In this document: positions 7,451 through 13,964 of the stretch, piece by piece
How positions within the stretch are numbered: position 1 is the stretch's first letter
How the letters are laid out: each line of letters begins with the position of its first letter
NCBI GenBank assembly: GCA_003513555.1
Contig: DOPG01000301.1
Coordinates: 1 to 17,466 of the forward strand
Source: Rhodopirellula sp.
GTDB taxonomy: Bacteria > Planctomycetota > Planctomycetia > Pirellulales > Pirellulaceae
Direction of reading: 5' to 3'
DNA: 17,466 bases
Made by a program: the position numbers and the translations under genes
Notes under the pieces: generated by a model
Databases searched by the model: none
Told to the model about the DNA's origin: nothing
The model's input: the letters and a program-made list of their open reading frames with translations, nothing else

Positions 7451-8253
7451 AGATGATCGACCGAAAGCAAAGCAACCATTGACTGGTGAAGAGGACTCGT
7501 GGCTGCGACACAGAATCTAGGATTCCAATCATCCAATTCATCACCGTGATAGCCGGTCAGTACCGCTCCAGCTTCTCGAGCAATGACCGTTCCTGCTGCA
7601 GAGTCCCACGCCGACACATTCGTTGCCCAATAAGCATCCAAACGTCCTGCTGCCACATAGCACATATTCAACGCACAAGAACCCAATCGGCGCAACGATC
7701 GGCACCTTTCAAGTACGGTTACAAATCTTGCAACCTCGGGGTCTCCACCCTGAACGCCGGCTGGAAAACTGCAGGCTACCAATGAGTCACCCAGCTCAGA
7801 GCAATCACTGGCTTTGATTGGCTGACCATTGCACTTAGCCCCACCGCCGTCGATCGCTGTAAACAGCTCTTCGCTGACGGGGTCATAGACAACGCCCAAA
7901 CGCATCTTGCCATTAGCGTACAGACCTATCGAAACAGCAAACGACTGCAATCGATGCACATAGTTGATGGTCCCATCAAGTGGATCAACAACCCAGCAAG
8001 GTTCCGCCGAAGGATCACCGAGTCGAACATCAGCAGGCGGTTCGTTTTCACCTTCCTCTTCTCCCACAAAAACATAATCTGGAAATCCTTGCAGCAGTAT
8101 TTCCCGGATAGCATTTTGGGATGCAAGATCAGCATCCGTCACCAGATCTTTTGGCGCCTTTTCCTGCACGACTCGATTGTCACGCCGGGACATCAGTTCA
8201 GCCGCACCCGCTTTGGCAGCTGTAATCGCTAATTCAAGATGTTTCTTGTTCAT
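7447..8253 (-). CDS. Inositol monophosphatase family phosphatase (SuhB-like)
   Basis: 268 aa, typical length. The metal-binding and catalytic motifs are intact: KDLVTDAD (35-42), the glutamates of VGEEEGE (around E65/E66), WVVDPLDGTINYVH with D90, D93, G94 and T95, and the C-terminal WDSAAG with D217. It should be a Mg2+-dependent, lithium-sensitive phosphomonoesterase. Substrates in this family include inositol-1-phosphate, histidinol phosphate, fructose-1,6-bisphosphate and PAP, and sequence alone does not choose among them. Its ATG overlaps the stop of the upstream kinase by four bases (ATGA), and its own stop overlaps the start of the flavin-reductase gene, so all three should be made from one mRNA. 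Confidence 0.92.
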   Translation of the reverse strand: MNKKHLELAITAAKAGAAELMSRRDNRVVQEKAPKDLVTDADLASQNAIREILLQGFPDYVFVGEEEGENEPPADVRLGDPSAEPCWVVDPLDGTINYVHRLQSFAVSIGLYANGKMRLGVVYDPVSEELFTAIDGGGAKCNGQPIKASDCSELGDSLVACSFPAGVQGGDPEVARFVTVLERCRSLRRLGSCALNMCYVAAGRLDAYWATNVSAWDSAAGTVIAREAGAVLTGYHGDELDDWNPRFCVAATSPLHQSMVALLSVDHL

Positions 8254-9500
8254 TCTTCATCCGACCCACTTAAACCCAAATCCTCTTGCTCATCCAACGC
8301 CACCCCAGGGGTCATGAAGTCCGAATCACCAGCGCGAATCGACTCGTGACCTGCTCGCGTGGGCACTCCTTCTACATCCGTCAAATCACTTTCCAATCGA
8401 CGCAACTCTTCTAACCAAACACGAATATCGTTGTCGTATTCGGTCGCCATGTCACCCATGATCAATTGTCGATGAAACGCTGCTGCACCTTTATCGACAT
8501 GCTCAGCCGCCTCTGCACTTGGAAACCTCCGATTTGGATCTGGAGCAATCAAACCCTGCAAGAAATTCATCAACAACTCATTGCACGAGATTTCTTCAGG
8601 AAGAATGTGGCTGAGTTGAGATGGTAATTCGCGTTTTGCCTGAAGCAAATCACGAAGCTTTTTCTTGTGGCCAAAGGGATTCATGCCACTGAGCAATTCG
8701 ATCAAAACGTAACCGACACTGGCAAGATCGCTACGAGGCGTTGAAGTCCGATCTTCGAGGACTTCCGGGGCTGCGTAAAGTGGCGTGCACTCACGATCAC
8801 GTGGTGGATTGTGAAAATCGATCGCTGATCCCATATCAATCAGCTTCGCGTGTCCACTGCGTTTCAACATGATGTTAGCTGGCTTGATATCACCATGTAC
8901 AATTCCCTCACGATGCAAAGCAGCTAACGCAGCCAGACATTCACGGACAATGGCCACCGCGATGCCTGCCTTAAAACGACACTGCTCTGAAGCCTGCGTC
9001 AAAATCACCTCGTTGATATATTTCCAACGGCAATTACTGACTCGGCCATTCAATAAATGCAAACACCGTGGTGATGTCAACTGACGTAGATCAAAGCCAT
9101 CCACCCACTCCATCAACATGACGCGAATGCGGTTACGCTCAAAGAAGTTTTGAACATCAAGCAGATTATCGTGCTGAATCAGCGCAACACGGGCAGCGAT
9201 CGCGGCAACCCGTGTCATTGCCTCGCTGTAAGCGTGAGCGTTACCGTATCTCTCGGGTGAAAAAATCTTCATTGCGACCGGCACGGTAAAACCATCCGTA
9301 CCACGGTACTCGGTCAAATAAACTTCGCCCTGCCCACCACGACCAAGCAGTCTCAACATGTGGTGATGACCTGTCCAACTGACTTTGCTTCCTTTTGTCA
9401 GTGCTTCATAGCATTCCAACAGTTTTGGATCGGAACTCGGACGCTCGACGCCTTCGCGGGCCTGCGTGAGCGATGGTTCATAGCGTGTTGTTGATTGCAT
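8250..9500 (-). CDS. Serine/threonine protein kinase with variant HGD and DMG motifs, first gene of operon
   Basis: 416 aa from ATG 9500. A GTG at 9524 is in frame, but GAGGAG six bases before the ATG is one of the few strong Shine-Dalgarno sites in the window. Motifs: glycine loop GRGGQG (53-58), VAMK lysine K78, VHGDIKPANI (201-210) with catalytic D204, DMG (222-224) in place of DFG, and YAAPEV (242-247). HGD for HRD removes the arginine that normally contacts the activation-loop phosphate, so activity probably does not depend on loop phosphorylation. An insert of about 30 residues (145-175) precedes helix E. The C-terminal 70 residues are charged and end in an acidic tail (SGSDEE). No transmembrane segment or sensor domain is present. 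It is co-translated with an inositol-monophosphatase-like enzyme and a flavin reductase, which are candidate targets. Confidence 0.9.
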   Translation of the reverse strand: MQSTTRYEPSLTQAREGVERPSSDPKLLECYEALTKGSKVSWTGHHHMLRLLGRGGQGEVYLTEYRGTDGFTVPVAMKIFSPERYGNAHAYSEAMTRVAAIAARVALIQHDNLLDVQNFFERNRIRVMLMEWVDGFDLRQLTSPRCLHLLNGRVSNCRWKYINEVILTQASEQCRFKAGIAVAIVRECLAALAALHREGIVHGDIKPANIMLKRSGHAKLIDMGSAIDFHNPPRDRECTPLYAAPEVLEDRTSTPRSDLASVGYVLIELLSGMNPFGHKKKLRDLLQAKRELPSQLSHILPEEISCNELLMNFLQGLIAPDPNRRFPSAEAAEHVDKGAAAFHRQLIMGDMATEYDNDIRVWLEELRRLESDLTDVEGVPTRAGHESIRAGDSDFMTPGVALDEQEDLGLSGSDEE

Positions 9501-9977
9501 CTCATTCTCCTCATCCCTGAGCACTCGCGCAAATCATGTCAATTTCAACGAATCAGTTGTCTCGGGCTCACCACCCTAATCGCAAGGCGGGCAGGATTGT
9601 AGGCTACCAAGCCCTAGAATACTGACGGATTCAAATATTCACCGTTGGACACCCTCATTTCTACGCAGGACCTGATCATCACCCAACGCAGCAAGCTGCT
9701 GGAAACCAGGTAAAAGCACGAGGGACCAGCGTTAAGCACCCCCACCAGATTGTGATAATGAATCAGCAGCTCATTTCCATCTGCAAGCAAGGCCGAAAAA
9801 GGCATAGCGAACCACCCCAACGGAGACATTACAGCCCACACTTGGGTGCTCTGCCATTAGAGTCCTCAGAACCTTGACCAATCCCTGTCTCAGTATGTTT
9901 GCCGAATATTCTTCCCACTGGAGGCACACAAGAAAGACACATGCCGGCCAAAGTCACATGCTTCAACCAGATTGAGT

Positions 9978-10022
9978 CGAAGTAACGCGCAACGAAGTAA
10001 GGAGCAACGAAGTAAGGAGCAA
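9978..10022. repeat. Three tandem copies of a 15-bp repeat
   Basis: Copies at 9978-9992, 9993-10007 and 10008-10022. Copies 2 and 3 are identical (CGAAGTAAGGAGCAA); copy 1 differs at two positions (CGAAGTAACGCGCAA). The array lies in non-coding sequence and is a candidate variable-number tandem repeat. Confidence 0.85.
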
Positions 10023-10346
10023 CGTGGGGCAGGCGAAGCAAAAAAACCGGTCTAGCATCCCGCGAGCCCGGTCGTTTGCTGCTCAGGTGATAACAACTGA
10101 CAGGACTCAATTCCAAGTCAAAGAGGACCACGGGGCGTGCGTAAACGCATGCAGAAAATTGGGAGTGACGTCCGTGTTCGCGAATTCAGTGAAGCCTTCG
10201 CTGGCTCGGTCCGTCAGTGCCAACTCCCGATACGAGTGATCACATCCGGTGTGATACTCCAATGAGCTACTAATTCATTTAATCAGCTCGATGGTTTGGT
10301 AGCGTGCGTCGAGTTCAGAATCATGATCTGCATGCACGCGGGGTAC

Positions 10347-10365
10347 GATGGCTTAGTCTGCCATC
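10347..10365. repeat. Inverted repeat GATGGC-n7-GCCATC
   Basis: Perfect 6-base arms (10347-10352, 10360-10365) around a 7-base loop in gene-free sequence. It resembles small intergenic palindromes from memory only; a role is not evident. Confidence 0.4.
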
Positions 10366-10554
10366 AAGACATCAGTCAAGCATTAACCGTACAAAATAGA
10401 AGTGGGCGAGAATCCGATAGCCCGTACGAATACATTGTCCATCGGAATACACATTTGCACATTCTCCTAGAAAAGAATGAATTACCGGTGTCGAAATCGG
10501 TCGCCGCGGGACACCACAAGCCCTCGATCACTTAATCAATAGGCCCAAAATTTG

Positions 10555-10580
10555 GCGTTGTCGCAACGCGTTGTCAACAA
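10555..10580. promoter_or_regulatory. Hairpin and direct repeat upstream of the glycosyltransferase gene
   Basis: GCGTTG-TCG-CAACGC (10555-10569) is a perfect inverted repeat. The octamer GCGTTGTC also occurs directly repeated at 10555-10562 and 10568-10575 (13-base period), followed by another small palindrome GTTGTCAACAAC (10571-... ending near 10582). Overlapping direct and inverted repeats about 135 bases before a gene suggest an operator, without proof. Confidence 0.35.
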
Positions 10581-10707
10581 CAAAGTACCCAAGGAAATTG
10601 TTTTTGTTTGACGGCACCTCCGAAAGCCAATGAAAAACTGGATGACATGGTGTAAAGTTTTTAGAAGAGTTTTTAATCAGCAGTGAACCGACGCGCTCTA
10701 GTTGACA

Positions 10708-11598
10708 ATGGCTGCGCATCGTGCTGCCTCCCCAAGTTCTCTTGCATCCGGCGACACCATTTTGACCGACGAGCCATCTCGCAACGACGCCCCCGCAGCA
10801 GATGATCCGAGACGTCTTTGGTCGAGTGACTATGTCAAGGAAATGGAATCCCTATTAGGACAATCGGTTTGCCGGCAACTATCGATTTTTTCTCTGCCGG
10901 ATGACTTCGTGCTGAGTGTGATCGTCCCAATCTATAATGAAAATGGAACTGTAGGCGGGGTCGTTGAGCGACTCAAAAACACCGGAATTCCCCTGGAAAT
11001 CATCATGGTGGATGACGGGAGCACAGACGGCACCTCCGAAGCTCTGGATGAATTTCAATCGGTTGATGGAGTCAAGATATGTCATCACCCAGTCAATCGC
11101 GGCAAGGGTGCAGCAATCCGAACTGGGATCGGCATGGCAACGGGACAAATCGTTGTCATCCAAGACGCTGATCAGGAATACGACCCCAACGACTTTCGTT
11201 TTCTTCTACAGCCAATTCTTGCCGGTGAAGCAGATGTTGCTTACGGAACTCGGTACGGGCACTGCAATCGCCAACTTTCACCTTGGTGGCACCAAACGGT
11301 CAATCATGGCATCAGTTGGCTGGCAAGTATCGGGATTGGACTACGCATGAGTGATGTTGAAACCTGTTACAAAATGTCAACGCGTGAAAATTTTGAAACC
11401 ATCGCTGATCAACTTTGCGAAAGCCGATTCGGAATCGAAATCGAATTGACAGCTCGCTGGGTTCGAAAGGATCTCATCTTCACCGAACGCCCCATTCGAT
11501 ATCGGCATCGTTGGTATGACGAGGGAAAAAAGATCGGATGGAAAGATGGCCTAAGCGCGCTACGGTGCATCGTCAAATATGGCTTTTTGCGGCGTTAA
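10708..11598 (+). CDS. Family 2 glycosyltransferase, dolichyl-phosphate mannosyltransferase-like
   Basis: 296 aa from ATG 10708; a TTG two codons earlier is also in frame. After about 65 poorly ordered residues comes a GT-A fold: LSVIVPIYNENGTV (69-82), IIMVDDGSTDGTSE (98-111) for nucleotide-sugar binding, VNRGKGAAIRTGI (129-141), and the metal-binding QDADQEYDP (152-160, D153-x-D155). The order and motifs match the DPM1/polyprenol-phosphate sugar transferase subgroup, which moves a sugar from a nucleotide donor to a lipid phosphate at the inner membrane face. Family-typical RYRHRWYDEGKKIGWKDG follows near the end. There is no C-terminal transmembrane pair as in larger homologues. Donor and acceptor cannot be named. 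No glycan cluster surrounds it. Confidence 0.88.
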   Translation: MAAHRAASPSSLASGDTILTDEPSRNDAPAADDPRRLWSSDYVKEMESLLGQSVCRQLSIFSLPDDFVLSVIVPIYNENGTVGGVVERLKNTGIPLEIIMVDDGSTDGTSEALDEFQSVDGVKICHHPVNRGKGAAIRTGIGMATGQIVVIQDADQEYDPNDFRFLLQPILAGEADVAYGTRYGHCNRQLSPWWHQTVNHGISWLASIGIGLRMSDVETCYKMSTRENFETIADQLCESRFGIEIELTARWVRKDLIFTERPIRYRHRWYDEGKKIGWKDGLSALRCIVKYGFLRR

Positions 11599-11747
11599 CT
11601 AACCTCGATGCCGCTCGACAATCATCACCCCCCTTGTGGATAACATGCGATTCATGCTGGATTTGCTTGACTTTCACATCGAGCAAACGCTAACCTGAGT
11701 GCCGCAAAAGAAGCCTCACTATCCACTACTTCACGGAGGCAATGATG

Positions 11748-12218
11748 ATGGTCACGACAGCAACGTCGACCAAGCTGCTAGTTGTCAACTCCGCATTCAT
11801 GCAAGAGATCAAGGATGGTAACCCCATTCTCGCAAATGCGATGCAGCACCTGCGGCATGTCTGTAACAGCAACGAGAACATTTCACAAATCTCGCTTCAA
11901 TTAACCAAAGTACTCAACACGCTCCGGACGGAACTGGCTCTGCAATTCGCATTGGAAGAATCTTACGGATACGTTGAGGTAAGCGAATCCCAATTGCACG
12001 ATTTGAGCACAACAGCACAGAGCACAAGGTCAGAACACAACGCGCTTTATGGTGCAATCACTGAACTTGCTGAAGCAGCCGAGGAATTACAATACCGAGG
12101 AGTTGAACCTGAACAGTTACGCACCCTCGTAGATGACACCTGCGAATTCAGCCGAAAACTTCATCACCATGAACAGGCCGAAAACGATTTAATCGATCAG
12201 TCATTCGATTTACGCTAG
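11748..12218 (+). CDS. Hemerythrin-like (HHE) four-helix protein with one ligand position changed
   Basis: Three ATGs stand in a row at 11742, 11745 and 11748. GGAGG at 11735-11739 is 2, 5 and 8 bases away, so 11745 or 11748 is the likely start (156-158 aa). The protein is all-helical and soluble. Numbered from 11742, it shows the spaced His/Glu pattern of hemerythrin-like proteins: H36/H39 in helix A, Q68-x3-E72 in helix B, H99 in helix C, and H143-x3-E147 or D149 in helix D. Such proteins bind a di-iron centre for O2, NO or redox sensing. Helix B normally carries His at the position of Q68, so metal binding may be altered. It precedes the response regulator gene by 87 bases on the same strand. 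Assignment is by pattern, not by alignment. Confidence 0.6.
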   Translation: MVTTATSTKLLVVNSAFMQEIKDGNPILANAMQHLRHVCNSNENISQISLQLTKVLNTLRTELALQFALEESYGYVEVSESQLHDLSTTAQSTRSEHNALYGAITELAEAAEELQYRGVEPEQLRTLVDDTCEFSRKLHHHEQAENDLIDQSFDLR

Positions 12219-12305
12219 GCACGGACGTCAGCATCAATCCAAAACGAGTGATTTTTGCGGTCAAAACAATTTGCAAGCGGTTAAGAAAAGCAAAGAGCGG
12301 TTGGA

Positions 12306-12758
12306 ATGCTTGGAGACTCCCAAACAAAACCTATGGAGATCCTGTTGGTCGAAGATGGACTGACAGATGCTCGCGTCACAATCTTTGCGGTACGACGCAG
12401 CCAGGTTTATCATCGCCTGACGTTGGTCAGAACCGTCAATGAAGCAATTCAATTTTTGAATCGAGTGGGAATTTTTGCCAGAGCTCCCAAGCCAGACTTG
12501 CTATTGCTCGACATGATGCTGCCCGATGGCTGCGGCCTCGATGTGCTTGAGGCATTGTCCGAGTGGGATCCGATCAACCGTCCCACCACCGTGGTCCTGA
12601 CAGCTTCCAACGACCCGGAACTTCGGGAACGCTGCAGCCAGCTCAAGGTTCACGACCTGATCAGTAAACCCGTCCACGAAGACGAATTCATGCGAGTCGT
12701 GAGAGATCACAAGAAAATCATGATCCACGGAACCCAGACACTCAGTTCCGTGACCTAA
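12306..12758 (+). CDS. Single-domain response regulator (CheY/Rcp1-like receiver)
   Basis: 150 aa; an alternative ATG at 12333 would begin at MEILLVEDG, directly at the receiver domain. The receiver motifs are complete: acidic pair E16-D17 (ILLVED), phosphoacceptor D69 in LLLLDMMLPDG, T99 in VVLTAS, and K121 in ISKPV. The sequence EDGLTDARVT after the acidic pair and LPDGCGLDVLEAL fit the Rcp1-like stand-alone receivers. No output domain follows, so it must act through protein contact or phosphotransfer. No histidine kinase is encoded nearby. It lies 87 bases after the hemerythrin-like gene and converges with sdhB. Role inferred from family only. Confidence 0.88.
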   Translation: MLGDSQTKPMEILLVEDGLTDARVTIFAVRRSQVYHRLTLVRTVNEAIQFLNRVGIFARAPKPDLLLLDMMLPDGCGLDVLEALSEWDPINRPTTVVLTASNDPELRERCSQLKVHDLISKPVHEDEFMRVVRDHKKIMIHGTQTLSSVT

Positions 12759-12851
12759 CGCAAGAAACATCGCTTCCCAAAGGATGTGAACGGCAGGTTT
12801 GCCCCAGCAAGCCCAATCGAACCGATCCGTCTGTTGATCTGGAGACTCCCA

Positions 12852-12906
12852 AAAGGCGTAATCTCAAGCACCTATGGCCTCATGACTGAGGACGTACCAC
12901 GCCTTT
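12852..12906. terminator. Candidate bidirectional terminator between response regulator and sdhB
   Basis: An outer stem AAAGGCGT (12852-12859) / ACGCCTTT (12899-12906) encloses a small hairpin CCTCA-TGAC-TGAGG (12878-12891). It lies between two convergent genes. A short U-run (TTTT) follows the stem on the minus strand and TTT on the plus strand, so it could end transcription from both sides. The long interior makes the outer stem uncertain. Confidence 0.35.
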
Positions 12907-12985
12907 ATCACAACATCCATTAAGACGCCTTGAATCGTATGATCATCGAACTGACCGCGTCAGTCATGCCCGAATCATCTGTGGC

Positions 12986-13837
12986 TTACTTCTCGAACCA
13001 CTTCTTAACCATGTGAACGGTCGCAGCGCGGCCAGCACGGGCAATTGACGTCGTCAGCGGAATTTCCTTTGGACAGACTGCAACGCAGTTCTGAGCGTTC
13101 CCACAGGCTTGTATTCCACCCGCACCCATCATGGCATCCATACGCTCGGAAGCAAGCGCCTTGCCAGTAGGATGATTATTGAACAGCATCGCCTGCGAAA
13201 TTGCGTGCGGGCCTACAAATGCCTCGTCGTAAGCCTCGAGCTTTCGCTCCTCAAATGCCTCATCTGACTCCCCAGTTTTCTGGGTGACTTCCACCTTCTG
13301 GTATTGAGGACAAGCATCTGCGCAGCAACCGCAGCTCATGCATTGACTCAAGGGATAATTCTGCTCTTGGGTCGCTCGCAACTGCCGCTCACCAGAACCC
13401 ATGTTGTAATAACTGTCGACAGGCACCCAAGCTTTAACTCGCTCAAGCCCACGGAACAGCCGTTGCCGATCAACAACAAGATCTCGCACCACAGGAAACT
13501 TGCTCATCGGTTCGAGCACAATTTCATCCGGATTATCGGCCAACAGCCGATCTACCAACGCACTGCAACTCTGTCGCACACGACCATTGATCTGCATCGT
13601 GCAGGAACCACAGACCTCCTCGAGGCAGCCACAATCCCAAGATACTGGAGAGACCCTCTTGTTCTCCGTCGTCTTCGCCTGAGCAGCAATCCGCTGCAAC
13701 AGCGAGATCACGTTCAGCTCGGGTTCATAGGCTAGCTTGTGATGTTCCCAATACGATTCCTTGCCCGGCCCGTCCTGACGACGAACACGAACATTGATGA
13801 ATTCCGGGCGTTTTTGTCCTGGTTCGAGGGCAATCAT
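12986..13837 (-). CDS. sdhB: Succinate dehydrogenase iron-sulfur subunit
   Basis: 283 aa. Three cluster-binding sets are present: [2Fe-2S] C71-x4-C76-x2-C79 with C91 (CLEEVCGSC then C of QSC), [4Fe-4S] C166-x2-C169-x2-C172-x3-C176-P (CMSCGCCADACP), and [3Fe-4S] C245-x5-C251-x3-C255-P. The protein passes electrons from the FAD of SdhA to the heme/quinone site of SdhC in complex II. A Glu-rich loop around residues 187-205 between the cluster motifs fits Bacillus/epsilonproteobacterial-type SdhB. AGGA seven bases before ATG 13837 is a fair ribosome site. It is the last gene of the operon, 127 bases after sdhA, and faces the response regulator gene. Confidence 0.96.
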   Translation of the reverse strand: MIALEPGQKRPEFINVRVRRQDGPGKESYWEHHKLAYEPELNVISLLQRIAAQAKTTENKRVSPVSWDCGCLEEVCGSCTMQINGRVRQSCSALVDRLLADNPDEIVLEPMSKFPVVRDLVVDRQRLFRGLERVKAWVPVDSYYNMGSGERQLRATQEQNYPLSQCMSCGCCADACPQYQKVEVTQKTGESDEAFEERKLEAYDEAFVGPHAISQAMLFNNHPTGKALASERMDAMMGAGGIQACGNAQNCVAVCPKEIPLTTSIARAGRAATVHMVKKWFEK

Positions 13838-13895
13838 CCTTCGATCCTGCTTAATCTGGTAGTGAATCTAATCGTTTCGTTACAGCAATCTTCTT

Positions 13896-13914
13896 AGCGG
13901 CAAACCGTGCCGCT
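13896..13914 (-). other. Hairpin in the sdhA-sdhB gap
   Basis: AGCGGC and GCCGCT (13896-13901, 13909-13914) form a perfect GC-rich 6-base stem with a 7-base loop, midway between the sdhA stop and the sdhB start. No U-run follows on the minus strand. It may tune sdhB expression or mark an mRNA processing/stability site. Confidence 0.45.
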
Positions 13915-13964
13915 CGCGGACGCTGCTGCCTCATCCGCATCTTCCTTCTTGGACTTTAGCAACG

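Larger units (their letters stand above)
9501..10707. other. 1.2-kb intergenic region without a convincing gene
   Basis: Between the divergent kinase operon and the glycosyltransferase gene. Five open frames of 63-100 codons occur (9614-9841 -, 9829-10131 -, 10024-10239 +, 10296-10535 +, 10528-10719 -). None has a recognised motif, a clear ribosome site or a signal peptide, and they overlap one another. The minus frame 9829-10131 merely translates a 15-bp tandem repeat into VAPYF repeats. On the minus strand TTGACA (9542-9537) and TACAAT (9603-9598) are promoter-like hexamers without matching partners. A D-arm-like string near 9849-9866 does not extend into a tRNA. Repeats and hairpins are listed separately. 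Confidence 0.55.

Noticed and set aside
9849..9870. tRNA D-arm-like string on the minus strand (CTCTAATGGCAGAGCACC)
   Set aside because: No acceptor stem, anticodon arm or T-arm can be built around it.
9614..10131. Two overlapping minus-strand frames (75 and 100 codons)
   Set aside because: No family resemblance; the VAPYF repeats in one are just the translated DNA tandem repeat; the two frames overlap each other.
10024..10239. 71-codon plus-strand frame starting MGQAKQKN
   Set aside because: GTG start within the tandem repeat, no ribosome site, no recognised domain.
10239..10255. Inverted repeat ATCACA-n5-TGTGAT, reminiscent of a CRP/FNR-like site
   Set aside because: Six-base arms only, over 450 bases from the nearest gene start; too weak alone.
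12311..12853. 14-mer TGGAGACTCCCAAA present at 12311-12324 and 12840-12853, flanking the response regulator
   Set aside because: One 14-base match in 17 kb is about what chance allows, and there are no other signs of a mobile element or target-site duplication.
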